Positions 26,163 to 35,274 of a DNA stretch of 54,414 nt are shown here, one piece after another (positions within the stretch are counted from its first letter, which is position 1; every line of letters begins with the position of its first letter). Under the pieces are notes generated by a model. That model did no database searches. It saw nothing but the letters and a program-made list of their open reading frames with translations, and was not told where the DNA came from. The position numbers and the translations under genes are program-made. Source of the stretch: Methanosarcina sp. Ant1 (GTDB lineage: Archaea; Halobacteriota; Methanosarcinia; Methanosarcinales; Methanosarcinaceae); contig MDTP02000006.1 of assembly GCA_001714685.2 (NCBI GenBank), positions 1 to 54,414 of the forward strand, read 5' to 3'.

Positions 26163-26894
26163 ATGAAAGAAGATAAGTCGCAATCTGGTAGACCGTATGA
26201 TGGCAGGTCAGCTGCTGAAAAACCTTCTTATGGCGGCAAGCGTCCGACAGGCAGACCGCAATCAGATAGGCAGTCAGAAAGAGCTCCGCGCTCATCCGGA
26301 AAATCTATGGAAAGTCCGCAGGACAGGGAAGAATATGTGTGGGTTCTCGATTATCTTCCTTATGGGAAGTCTGTTGATGGAACTTCTACATTTCAGAAAA
26401 AACCTCTTGTCCAGGCTGTAGGAGACAAAAAATTTACCCTCATTGAACTTGTCCCCAAAACCGGTGTGGTTCCTAACATCCAATCAAGAGTCTACATTGG
26501 ATCTGGAGATCGGGATGAAATAGACCATGTAAAGCAGAGAATAGGCTATTCGGACCTTACTACAGGAGCCAATCTTGAACTGCCTTTTATTCTTGAAGCC
26601 TGTGTCAGGCACCAGGAGGAGCGCTTCGTAAAGTTATTTAACGATGCTCATTCTATCACCACCCGCCTGCATATGCTTGAACTTCTGCCAGGAATAGGAA
26701 AAAAGCTTATGTGGTCAATAATCGATGAGCGCAAAAAAGGGGAGTTTAAGAGTTTCCAGGATATCCGTGAAAGAATTCCAAGTCTCCATGACCCGGCTAA
26801 AGTTGTTGCCCACAGGATCGCAGGAGAGATTAAGGATGACTTCATCAAGTACAGACTGTTTACCACCCCCCCGCGTCGCCAGAAACCCGAGTGA
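26163..26894 (+). CDS. DUF655 family RNA/DNA-binding protein
   Basis: 243 residues from the ATG at 26,163, preceded by GGATGGGTG; a TTG 18 bases earlier is less likely. The first 55 residues are low-complexity and basic (Ser, Arg, Gly, Pro) and are longer than I expect for the family. The rest is DUF655: an OB-like half (EEYVWVLDYLPYGKS ... FTLIELVPKTG) and a helix-hairpin-helix (LELLPGIGKKLMWSIIDER). It is predicted to bind nucleic acid and is almost always encoded before KsgA in archaea, so a role in ribosome biogenesis is likely. Confidence 0.88.
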   Translation: MKEDKSQSGRPYDGRSAAEKPSYGGKRPTGRPQSDRQSERAPRSSGKSMESPQDREEYVWVLDYLPYGKSVDGTSTFQKKPLVQAVGDKKFTLIELVPKTGVVPNIQSRVYIGSGDRDEIDHVKQRIGYSDLTTGANLELPFILEACVRHQEERFVKLFNDAHSITTRLHMLELLPGIGKKLMWSIIDERKKGEFKSFQDIRERIPSLHDPAKVVAHRIAGEIKDDFIKYRLFTTPPRRQKPE

Positions 26895-27025
26895 ACTGTG
26901 GACTCTTTTTTTATTTTTTCCAATCTGGCTTTCACTGTTTAGCTTTTATCGATTCAGTTTTTGATTGTTTACTACTTTAATTCAAGTTGCTTTACTTAGC
27001 TTCAAACCAAAGATTTACTATATTC

Positions 27026-27032
27026 AGGAGGT
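27026..27032 (+). promoter_or_regulatory. Ribosome binding site AGGAGGT deciding a CTG start of ksgA
   Basis: AGGAGGT is followed by seven bases, then CTG GTA CGT TCT, which matches the family's usual ATG-GTA-CGT opening. No ATG, GTG or TTG lies at a suitable distance. Confidence 0.7.
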
Positions 27033-27039
27033 TTCAGCT

Positions 27040-27858
27040 CTGGTACGTTCTCTTCTTGAAAAATATAACATAAAAGGAGGCATTTTTGATCAGCATTTTC
27101 TGATAGACGCAGGCTACCTGGATAGAATTGTGGCTGCCGCGGAGTTAAAATCCGAGGACGTCGTTCTTGAAATCGGTGCCGGCATCGGAAACCTTACTGA
27201 AAGGCTTGCAAGGAAGGCAAAAAAAGTAATTGCAATTGAATTTGATCAGGCCCTGGTTAATGTCCTGCATGTCCGTTTCGATAATGTCGGGAACATTGAG
27301 ATCATTGCCGGCGATGCCCTGAAAGTTGATTTCCCGGAGTTCGACAAGGTCGTCTCAAACCTCCCCTATTCCATCTCTTCAGAGATAACCTTCAAGCTCC
27401 TTCGCCATAAATTCAAACTCGGAATCCTCATGTATCAGTATGAGTTCGCAGTACGCATGGTCTCCCTGCCCAACTGCAAGGACTATTCCCGCCTGACTGT
27501 CGATACCTATTATTTTGCAGATGCCTCCATTCTAATGAAAGTCCCGAAAGGAGCCTTCCATCCAGCGCCGGAAGTTGACTCCGCAGTCGTCAAACTTGTC
27601 CCCCGCCCGACACCTTTTGAAGTCAGAGACGAAGCCTTCTTCATGGCTTTTGTGGCTGCAGTCTTCAGCCAGCGCCGGAAAAAGCTGAGAAATTCCATCC
27701 TGAACACAAATCACATGCTCAAAATTCCCAGCATAAAAGAAGTAGTTGGCCATCTTCCTGAGGATTTGATGAACAAACGGGCTGAAAACCTGACTCCTGA
27801 GCAGCTTGCAGAGGTTGCAAATCTGATAGTTGATTCGAAATCAAAAGAAATAAACTAA
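27040..27858 (+). CDS. ksgA: 16S rRNA dimethyladenosine transferase KsgA/Dim1
   Basis: 272 residues if initiated at CTG (27,040), seven bases after AGGAGGT; this gives (M)VRSLLEKYNIKGGIFDQHFL, the usual N-terminus. A frame opening at 26,965 adds 25 hydrophobic residues with no ribosome binding site and is unlikely. The enzyme dimethylates two adjacent adenines near the 3' end of 16S rRNA. Motifs are GGIFDQHFL, VLEIGAGIGNLTE for S-adenosylmethionine, and catalytic NLPYSIS, followed by the helical C-terminal domain. The hemK2-type gene follows after 21 bases. Confidence 0.93.
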   Translation: MVRSLLEKYNIKGGIFDQHFLIDAGYLDRIVAAAELKSEDVVLEIGAGIGNLTERLARKAKKVIAIEFDQALVNVLHVRFDNVGNIEIIAGDALKVDFPEFDKVVSNLPYSISSEITFKLLRHKFKLGILMYQYEFAVRMVSLPNCKDYSRLTVDTYYFADASILMKVPKGAFHPAPEVDSAVVKLVPRPTPFEVRDEAFFMAFVAAVFSQRRKKLRNSILNTNHMLKIPSIKEVVGHLPEDLMNKRAENLTPEQLAEVANLIVDSKSKEIN

Positions 27859-27879
27859 TTTTCTCAAACCTGATAAACC

Positions 27880-28488
27880 ATGGTTGAAATAGAATACGGA
27901 AAAGTCAGGATCAAGCTCGGGGATACAGCTCATGTCTATGAGCCTGCAGAAGACTCTTTTTTACTTGCCGACGCAGCCCTTAAGGAAGCAAAGCCAGGCA
28001 TGCGTATCCTAGAAGTCGGGGCAGGTTCGGGTTTTGTATCTGCTGTACTCCTGGCAAATCTAAAAGACATTCACCTGCTTGCAACAGAAATAAATCCCCA
28101 CGCTGCTCGCTGTGCGAAAGCAAACGGTGTGGAGGTTATCCGTACCGACCTTTTCAGAGGTATAAAGCCTGAAAAACCGGAAAACCGCTTTGACCTTATC
28201 CTCTTTAACCCGCCCTATCTTCCCACTTCTAAGGAAGAAAAAGTTCCGGGATGGCTGAACTATGCTTTTGACGGCGGGATCAGCGGGAGAGAGACCCTGG
28301 AAAGGTTTCTGGATGAGGCAAGAGCTTACCTCAAGCCCGGAGGAAAGATTCTTGTGCTTATCTCTTCCATTACCGGGCTGGAAGCTGTTAAGGAGATAAT
28401 GAAAAGTCTGGGGTTCAAGGCTGATGTCGTAGAAAGGAAAAAGGTTTCTTTTGAAGAATTGATTGTGGTCAGAGGAAAACTTTTGTGA
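27880..28488 (+). CDS. HemK2/MTQ2-type protein methyltransferase
   Basis: 202 residues, a class I S-adenosylmethionine methyltransferase. Landmarks are EPAEDSFLLADA, ILEVGAGSGFVSA for the cofactor, and the catalytic NPPYLP motif characteristic of N5-glutamine methyltransferases. Archaeal and eukaryotic members modify the GGQ glutamine of release factor, and some also act on lysine. It lacks the N-terminal domain of bacterial PrmC, as expected for HemK2. It follows ksgA by 21 bases and is probably co-transcribed. Confidence 0.88.
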   Translation: MVEIEYGKVRIKLGDTAHVYEPAEDSFLLADAALKEAKPGMRILEVGAGSGFVSAVLLANLKDIHLLATEINPHAARCAKANGVEVIRTDLFRGIKPEKPENRFDLILFNPPYLPTSKEEKVPGWLNYAFDGGISGRETLERFLDEARAYLKPGGKILVLISSITGLEAVKEIMKSLGFKADVVERKKVSFEELIVVRGKLL

Positions 28489-28707
28489 ACTTAATGAATA
28501 CCCTTTTTATTATCGTCATTTCAAGATTAAAGTCTCATTTGAGGTTTAATCTAAGGAAATTATGATACCGTCCTCAAGTTTTTTCCACCCCAAATTCTAT
28601 ATCCTATAAAATGAATTAGCAACTCGAATATTATATTAAGAACTGGCAGATTATGGACGCTTTTTGACTCGAAAGCGCTTGCCTGATTAACTGGAGATAA
28701 AAACTGG

Positions 28708-31371
28708 ATGTATTATGATGAAGCCGCAGAAGCGGTTCTAAAAACCCTGAACACGTCCGAAACCGGACTTAGTTCGGAGGAAGCAAGCATTAGGCTTCTA
28801 AAGTATGGGAAAAACGAACTTAAAGAGGAAGAAAAAATTTCAGTTGTTAAACTTTTCCTTTCTCAGTTCAAGAGTTTTCTGATTATTATCTTGTTGGCTG
28901 CGGCACTGGTTTCTGCCCTTCTCGGAGAGTTTATTGATGCCTCTGTGATACTGTTTACCGTGATCCTGGCCGGCGTGCTCGGCTTTGTCCAGGAGTACAG
29001 GGCAGAAGAGTCAATCAAACTTTTAAAATCACTGACCAGCCCCGAAGCTCTGGTCGTAAGGGACGGGAAGGAAGTAAGAGTCCCTTCATCTGTGCTTGTC
29101 CCGGGCGACATCCTGCTTTTGCAGGCAGGAGACCGAATTCCTGCAGATGCCAGGGTGTTTATGGCTCCTCTCCTGAAGGTTGACGAATCTTCCCTCACAG
29201 GAGAATCCGTTCCGGTGGAGAAAAGCACCAAAATTTTTCCTTCCGAAACCCCGCAACCTGACAGGAAAAATATGGCTTATACCGGGACTGCAGTCGTCTA
29301 TGGCAGAGGAAAGGCAGTAATTACAGCAACAGGTATGAATACTGCTTTTGGGAGACTGGCCGGGCTTCTAGGGGAAATCGAAAGGGAGAGAACTCCCCTT
29401 CAGGAAAAGCTTGACCAGTTCGGGCGCTGGCTTGGGGCTGCGACGCTTGTAGTTGTGGCCGTTGTGGCAGTATTAGGAATATTACAAGGTTTCTCTCGTT
29501 TTGAGATGTTTCTATGGGGTGTTGCCCTCGCTGTTGCGGCAATTCCGGAAGCTCTCCCTGCGGTTGTGACTGTCGGGCTTGCTCTCGGTGTTCGAAGAAT
29601 GGTGAAGAGACATGCTCTTATCAGGAAACTACCTTCTGTAGAGACCCTTGGCTCTACCAATATCATCTGTACGGACAAGACCGGGACACTTACCCAGAAC
29701 AAGATGACCGTTGAAAAGGTGTATGTAAACGGGACCGTATTAAACGTTACAGGCGGAGGGTATGAGCCTGTCGGAGACTTTTTCAGCGGAGACGGGCCAG
29801 TCTCTGAAGATATGCATCTTCATAAACTACTGGTTGCAGGGACTCTTTGCAATGATGCAGGTTTAGTCCAGGAAGAGGGGTTATGGGGTATCACAGGCGA
29901 CCCTACAGAAGGCGCTCTTGTGGTTGCGGCAGCCAAAGCAGGAATCTGGAAAACTGCCCTTGAGGAAAAGCACAGGCGTGTCGGAGAAGTCCCGTTTTCT
30001 TCAGAGAGGAAAATGATGACTACCCTGAACACCTACGAAGAGTGTCTGTATGCTCATTCAAAAGGAGCTCCAGAGGTTATCCTTGCTTCCTGTACGAAAA
30101 TCTTTCTCAGGGGACAGGAGGAGCAATTAACCCCTGAAATAAGGCAGGAAATCCTGAATAATCTACATGACATGGCAACCCAGAGTCTTCGGGTGATGGG
30201 ATTTGCGTATCGCAGGTTTACAGAAGAAGTCCTTCCCGAAGAAGCTGAAAAGGATATGGTTTTTGCAGGACTTACGGGTATGCGCGATCCCCCAAGGGAA
30301 GAGGCAAAGGTTGCGATTGCCACCTGTACTAGTGCAGGAATCAGGACTATAATGATTACAGGGGATCACAAAACGACTGCTTTTGCAATTGCAAAGGAAC
30401 TTGGGATTTTCCGTGAAGGAGACCTGATCTTTACCGGCACTGAACTGGATGCCATGGATATCAGGGAATTCGAAGAGACTGTTGAGAAAATTTCAGTCTA
30501 TGCAAGAGTGTATCCTGAACACAAGTTAAAGGTCGTTGAGGCTCTTAAGAAAAAAGGATATGTGGTTGCGATGACCGGGGATGGGGTAAACGATGCTCCT
30601 GCCCTGAAAGCCGCAGACATGGGCATTGCCATGGGCATTACCGGAACGGATGTCAGCAAGGAAGCGTCAAGTATGATCCTGACAGACGACAATTTTGCAT
30701 CAATTGTCTCTGCAGTGGAAGAGGGCCGAAATATATTGAAAAATATCATGAATTTTATCGGCTACGGCCTTACCTGTCACATAGGGTTGGTCCTGATTGT
30801 TCTTGTAGGGGTGCTTACCTGGCAGATCCTGCCTGTTATTGCCGTCCAGATACTCTGGATCAACCTCATCACAGACGGCCTACCTCCAATGGCGCTTTCT
30901 GTGGAAGCTCCGGACAGGGGACTCATGAAGCAGAAACCCAGAAAGTCAAAAGAAGGGCTGGTTTCCAAAAGAATGATTGTATCAAGCCTGGGATTAGGAA
31001 TTTTGATTGCCCTCCAGTCGCTTGGAGTCCTTTACTGGGCTCTTAATGAAGGGGTGTCTCTTCCAAAAATCCAGACTGTGATCTTTACTCTGGTGGTAAT
31101 TTCTTTGATGTTCAATGCCTTTAACTGGCGCTCGGACAGGTATTCGGTTTTTTCCCTGGGAATATTTACCAACAAGGCCCTTATCTATGCCGTCCTGAGC
31201 ACAGTGCTTCTGCAGCTTGCGGTAATCTATATTCCGATTCTGCAGACGGCTTTCCGGACTGTGCCTCTCTCACTTTCCGACTGGGCGATGATCATTCCTC
31301 TGGCTTCGACAACCCTTATAGCCATGGAGCTTGCGAAATATCTGGAACAGAAAACTAACAGGCAAAGTTAA
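28708..31371 (+). CDS. Cation-transporting P-type ATPase, Ca2+ (P2A) type
   Basis: 887 residues, the length of SERCA/PMR1-like pumps. Order: N-terminal cation ATPase domain; actuator TGES motif (SSLTGESVPVEK); M4 PEALP; phosphorylation site CTDKTGTLTQNKM; hinge MTGDGVNDAPAL; M6 NLITDGLPPMAL, whose Asn, Thr and Asp match Ca2+ site II of SERCA. M4 has PEALP where SERCA has PEGLP, common in prokaryotic members. It probably exports Ca2+. GGAG nine bases before the ATG sets the start. It appears monocistronic. Confidence 0.93.
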   Translation: MYYDEAAEAVLKTLNTSETGLSSEEASIRLLKYGKNELKEEEKISVVKLFLSQFKSFLIIILLAAALVSALLGEFIDASVILFTVILAGVLGFVQEYRAEESIKLLKSLTSPEALVVRDGKEVRVPSSVLVPGDILLLQAGDRIPADARVFMAPLLKVDESSLTGESVPVEKSTKIFPSETPQPDRKNMAYTGTAVVYGRGKAVITATGMNTAFGRLAGLLGEIERERTPLQEKLDQFGRWLGAATLVVVAVVAVLGILQGFSRFEMFLWGVALAVAAIPEALPAVVTVGLALGVRRMVKRHALIRKLPSVETLGSTNIICTDKTGTLTQNKMTVEKVYVNGTVLNVTGGGYEPVGDFFSGDGPVSEDMHLHKLLVAGTLCNDAGLVQEEGLWGITGDPTEGALVVAAAKAGIWKTALEEKHRRVGEVPFSSERKMMTTLNTYEECLYAHSKGAPEVILASCTKIFLRGQEEQLTPEIRQEILNNLHDMATQSLRVMGFAYRRFTEEVLPEEAEKDMVFAGLTGMRDPPREEAKVAIATCTSAGIRTIMITGDHKTTAFAIAKELGIFREGDLIFTGTELDAMDIREFEETVEKISVYARVYPEHKLKVVEALKKKGYVVAMTGDGVNDAPALKAADMGIAMGITGTDVSKEASSMILTDDNFASIVSAVEEGRNILKNIMNFIGYGLTCHIGLVLIVLVGVLTWQILPVIAVQILWINLITDGLPPMALSVEAPDRGLMKQKPRKSKEGLVSKRMIVSSLGLGILIALQSLGVLYWALNEGVSLPKIQTVIFTLVVISLMFNAFNWRSDRYSVFSLGIFTNKALIYAVLSTVLLQLAVIYIPILQTAFRTVPLSLSDWAMIIPLASTTLIAMELAKYLEQKTNRQS

Positions 31372-31649
31372 GGAATAGGTCTGCTTTTAAGCATACCTTT
31401 TTCCGACTTTTTAGAATCTGAACTTATTCGTGATTGTTAAATCTTTTTTTATTTCTTTTTCTTGAATAGTGATGTCTTTTTTTTGCAATCCCGTCTTTCA
31501 ATAAGTGCGATATATCAGCAATGAATCAGCTAAATATCGTTGGTTGAAAACTTATCATTAAATTCACAGGCAGTTGACTGCATCAATCAAAATTCGTTTA
31601 CACACTTAAATGAAATTTTTTCAAAGTTGGATTCAAATTTGGATGAAAG

Positions 31650-31830
31650 ATAGAAAAAGAAAAAAGACAATAAAAAAGTAGCGTAGAAGAAGCCCAGAGG
31701 CGCTGTTACTGTATCCCCCAATACAGTTTCTTCGAAATATTATGCTCCCCCAAGCATGTTAATTCGAAGAAGGATCAGCGACCTCCAGGAAATTCTTTTA
31801 TTTATCTTGGTGATACCCCAGCTTACGTCC
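31650..31830 (-). ncRNA. Candidate structured small RNA with three-way junction
   Basis: Four stems fit together without conflict: GAGG-CGCTG (31,697-31,705) with CAGCG-A-CCTC (31,776-31,785); ACTGTAT/ATACAGT (31,708-31,727); TTCTTCGAA/TTCGAAGAA (31,728-31,736 and 31,763-31,771); and ATGCT/AGCAT (31,742-31,757) inside the third. Both hairpin loops are the same hexamer, TGGGGG on the minus strand. The minus strand is preferred because a TATA-like stretch lies near 31,846-31,857 and T-runs (CTTTTTT) follow at about 31,675 and 31,655; the exact ends are estimates. A plus-strand RNA with CCCCCA loops is the alternative. Confidence 0.6.
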
Positions 31831-32505
31831 CAACTCCAGAATATAATAATATAATAAATTATTTTAAATTAATTATACAAAAAATTGTCTTCAATCAAAA
31901 CAGATTCCCAGATAAAAAGTTTCAAAGCAAGCATCGAGTTCTATATTATTTATTTTGTTGAGCACCCTGTAATTTTGGTCTTACTTTCAAACCAAGAAAT
32001 CCCATTTCTGATTCTTTGCAACTTTAATATCATGTTTGTAGGAAGTAACATATTTTAGGCATTTTGATGTTTTATGCTACTGATTTATAATTTCATCACC
32101 AATTTCATCACCTTTAGCTATGATAAACACCAGCGAGCATGGAAAAACTCAATCCAGATCTATAACCGCAGAAAACGCTGAAAGAACTGAAAAAATGTGC
32201 CCTCATTTTCCTTCTTTCTTGCCTTACGCGTTTTCCGCGTTTTCCGCGTTTCGTCTCTTCTTTTGGATTAGTGAAGGAAGTAGGTAATTCACTAATAAGA
32301 AGAACCTTGGAGATACAGGAAGAGCCTGAGAGATCCGATCAGGTACATTGCTTTCTTTTGAAAAAAAGAAATGTAAAAGAAATGTAACAATGAGTTACGG
32401 AAATGTTACATAGAATTAGAGAAGTAACATGGAATTATAGAAATATATATGGAGTTTGCGACAGAGGAATTGTTTTCCAAATGCAAACCCATTAAATAAA
32501 TCTGT
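31831..32505. other. Intergenic region, no gene seen
   Basis: About 675 bases. GCGTTTTCC repeats near 32,228-32,250 and GTTAC/GTAAC palindromic fragments near 32,384-32,430 are the only patterns noted. Together with 31,372-31,649 it forms a long gap between the P-ATPase and the glycan cluster. Confidence 0.35.
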
Positions 32506-33858
32506 TCAGATCCTCCCGTATTTATCCTCAAGTCTTACGATGTCATCTTCTCCAAGGTAATCTCCCTGAGCGATTTCAATGAAAACGAGATTTTCGTTGC
32601 CTATATTTCTAACGCGATGCAACTCATTCACAGGAAAATCGACCGAATCTCCGGTAAGAACCCTGATTTCACTCCCATTTTTAGTTACAATTCCTTTTCC
32701 CTTGACTATGTACCAGTGCTCATTTCTATGAGCATGGCGCTGAAGTGAGATTTCACCCTGAGGTAGAATAGTAAGAGTTTTGACTTTATATCCTGGCCTC
32801 TGCGTAAGCACCTCATAGTGCCCCCAGGGCCTTTCTGACTCACGTTTGCATTTCTCAAGAATTGTTTCGTAGACCTTGATGTAATCATCTACCATCCTGT
32901 CAACAGAGAAACGTTTTTCCACATTTTCCCTGCATTTTTTGCGGGATATGGAAGCAATCTTTTGCACAGCCTCTGCAGCTTCATCAACGCTATTGACCAG
33001 AAATCCAGTCTCTCCATCTCTGATCAGCTCAGGCATCGAACCCCTGTTTATTGCAATTACCGGTGTACCGCTGGCCATGGCTTCAACCACACCAAGTCCG
33101 AAAGCTTCATCATAATTGATCATGTGCAGCAAAGCGTATGCATTTGATAGAAGTTCCTTCTTCCGCTCAGGATCGACATGCCCCTCATAAATAATCTGTT
33201 CATTGTCTATATAGGGCTGTACTTCTTTTTCGAAATAGGCCTGATCTGCGATAAAACCGGCCATTCTAAGTATTCTTCCTGTCTTTTTAGCTACCTGTAT
33301 TGCCTCTTTTGCGCCCTTATCTTCATGCAGGCGTGATAAGAAAAGGAGATAGTCCTGCGGCTTATCATTGAAATGAAGACCTTCTACGTCGATTCCGTGC
33401 CGAACCGTAGCTATATAGTCCAGCTCATGGCATCTGTAGGCATCACTTATGGATACATAAAAAGTTTTATTATTGTATTTTTTGTAGATGGGCAGAATTT
33501 TCCTTGAAGAAATACCGTGTATTGTTGTCATGACAGGCGTATCGACAAGACCACTATATATAAGAGGGAGATAGTCAAAATGGTTATGTATTATATCGAA
33601 CTCATTTGCTCTCTCAAAAACTTCTGATATGTGCAGGCATTCATATGCCTTTACTATTATACTCTTATCTTCTTCGTAGGGTCTGGGGCAGACTGCATGA
33701 AGTTTGGCTGAAGTGTGCGAATCCGCTGTCGCAAATAATGTAACGTCAATTCCCCTTTTTACCAGCCCTTCGGTTAATAAAGATACTACCGATTCCCATG
33801 GGCCATATTTTTTAGGTGGTGTGCTCCAGGCAATCGGAGATAACATTGCAATTCTTAT
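32506..33858 (-). CDS. GT4 glycosyltransferase fused to a C-terminal cupin
   Basis: 450 residues if initiated at ATA (33,856-33,858), six bases after GGGGGT, giving (M)RIAMLSPIAWSTPPKKYGPW with the usual first strand; the ATG at 33,846 would remove it. Residues about 1-335 are a GT-B family 4 transferase (HNHFDYLPLIYSG, FLSRLHEDKGAKEAI, EAFGLGVVEAMASGTPVIA). Residues about 340-450 are a cupin like the mannose-6-phosphate isomerase type II domain (RPWGHYEVL, ISLQRHAHRNEHWYIVKGKG, GDSVDFPVNELHRVRN). The fusion suggests a mannose-related glycan. It is the most downstream gene of the glycan cluster. Confidence 0.87.
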   Translation of the reverse strand: MRIAMLSPIAWSTPPKKYGPWESVVSLLTEGLVKRGIDVTLFATADSHTSAKLHAVCPRPYEEDKSIIVKAYECLHISEVFERANEFDIIHNHFDYLPLIYSGLVDTPVMTTIHGISSRKILPIYKKYNNKTFYVSISDAYRCHELDYIATVRHGIDVEGLHFNDKPQDYLLFLSRLHEDKGAKEAIQVAKKTGRILRMAGFIADQAYFEKEVQPYIDNEQIIYEGHVDPERKKELLSNAYALLHMINYDEAFGLGVVEAMASGTPVIAINRGSMPELIRDGETGFLVNSVDEAAEAVQKIASISRKKCRENVEKRFSVDRMVDDYIKVYETILEKCKRESERPWGHYEVLTQRPGYKVKTLTILPQGEISLQRHAHRNEHWYIVKGKGIVTKNGSEIRVLTGDSVDFPVNELHRVRNIGNENLVFIEIAQGDYLGEDDIVRLEDKYGRI

Positions 33859-33931
33859 AATAATACCCCCAAAAATACTTACATCCTATAATTTAGTTTT
33901 AATTTATATTTTTGATTTTTAGTAATATTCA

Positions 33932-34056
33932 GATATCCTGTCGTGTCCGTGAGTCATTGATCAAATCTGAAAAAACGACTTCCCCTGTGTTTGGGTGAAA
34001 TATAGAGAGATTCTTATTCTAAAGGTTTTCAATAACCCACCCCACTGCCAGATATC
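33932..34056. repeat. About 125-bp palindromic element, copy G1
   Basis: The ends GATATC-CTGTCGTGTCCGTG and the reverse complement of 34,030-34,056 pair imperfectly, with TCATTGA / TCAATAA further in. About 80 bases match 48,118-48,200 (CCGTGAGT, ATTGATCAA, TCTGAAAA, AGAGAGATTCTT). It lies between the GH130 gene and the GT4-cupin gene. The remaining gap on either side is empty. Confidence 0.65.
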
Positions 34057-34226
34057 CCAATCAGCCTATTGATTTTAGTTTTGAGTTGTCAAAAATATGT
34101 AATTTCCAACCTATTCAAAACTGAAAAACATAATCAATAGCCAACAATTAAAGAAAATGAGCTAAAAAACTTGCCCATTAAATTTTAAATAAGATGGCTA
34201 ATGATTTGTTTTCCCAAGCTGAATAT

Positions 34227-35261
34227 TTACGATTTTTTTTCTAATTTAATATCGCCTTTTTTTGCATCGCTGGAAATTCCCATATTTTCTTCAAACCATC
34301 TGCAGTATTCTTCAGGGCACTGTGTTTCAGGGCAGCCATGGATATAGTCCAGGACATCGCGAATTTTCGCGCTGGCCATTGATACTGACACATCCGCACT
34401 TCCATAATAAATTCTGATTTCATCATCCACTAAGACCCATCCGCAAGGGAAAACAACATCATTAACGTCTCCACTGCGTTCATACATTTCACGGGGCCCG
34501 AAAACCCATCCCTCTGATCTATGGAGCACTTTCCTGGGGTCTTCAAGATCGAGAAGGGCCAATCCAAGCCTATAACTTGCTTTAGAAGTTGTCTGGCGTA
34601 CCCCATGGTACATAATTAACCATCCATCAGATGTACGGAGTGGCTGCGGGGATAATCCGATTTTTCGTGCATCCCACCATCCACCTTCTCGAGCATATAG
34701 AAGAACCTCGTGACCTCCCCAGTATTTCATATCCGGAGAAAAGGATATCCAGATATTTGCCTTCGCACCACCTGATACAGGCCTGTGTACCATTGCCCAC
34801 ATGCCATTAAATCTTACAGGAAAAACAGCAGCATCTTTATTTTCAGGAGGCAGGGTAGCTCCTACTCGATCAAAATTACGGAAATCTTCGGTAAAGGCAA
34901 GAGCCGGTAAGGGACCTGAATCCGAAAAAGCCGTATACGTTACAGCCCATTTTCCCATCTCGTCTATGTAAGTTATACGCGGATCCTCAATACCATATAT
35001 CTCTTCAGGGTAATTTACAGGATCCGGAGAAAAGGTTGGTTCTCTGTCAATTTCCCAGCCGTCGATTCCGTTCTTACTTTTGGCTACTGTAAGGTGAGAA
35101 AAGCCCCTATGGTCTTCAACACGCACCATTAATAAAGTTGTACCATCAACTATAGTTGCTGCAGGGTTAAACACTGAATGGGCCTGATACGGCCAGTCTT
35201 CAACAGTAAGTATAGGATTTTTCTTACACCTTTCGAACAGTTCTCCATGGTCTTTCCACAT
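34227..35261 (-). CDS. GH130-type glycoside phosphorylase/hydrolase
   Basis: 344 residues with the five-bladed propeller pattern of GH130: HSVFNPAATIVDGTTLLMVR, YGIEDPRITYIDEMGKWAVTYTAFS, DAAVFPVRFNGMWAMVHRP, WWDARKIGLSPQPLRTSDGWLIMYHGV, and NDVVFPCGW near the end. Family members act on beta-mannosides, often by phosphorolysis; which linkage applies here is unknown. GGAGGT precedes the ATG. It follows the GT4-helical gene by 13 bases in one transcription unit and probably remodels or recycles the mannan-like glycan made by its neighbours. Confidence 0.87.
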   Translation of the reverse strand: MWKDHGELFERCKKNPILTVEDWPYQAHSVFNPAATIVDGTTLLMVRVEDHRGFSHLTVAKSKNGIDGWEIDREPTFSPDPVNYPEEIYGIEDPRITYIDEMGKWAVTYTAFSDSGPLPALAFTEDFRNFDRVGATLPPENKDAAVFPVRFNGMWAMVHRPVSGGAKANIWISFSPDMKYWGGHEVLLYAREGGWWDARKIGLSPQPLRTSDGWLIMYHGVRQTTSKASYRLGLALLDLEDPRKVLHRSEGWVFGPREMYERSGDVNDVVFPCGWVLVDDEIRIYYGSADVSVSMASAKIRDVLDYIHGCPETQCPEEYCRWFEENMGISSDAKKGDIKLEKKS

Positions 35262-35274
35262 CGTGTTACCTCCA

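Noticed and set aside
26965-27039. 25-residue N-terminal extension of KsgA
   Set aside because: No ribosome binding site at its start, hydrophobic sequence unlike the family, and the AGGAGGT plus conserved N-terminus lie further downstream.
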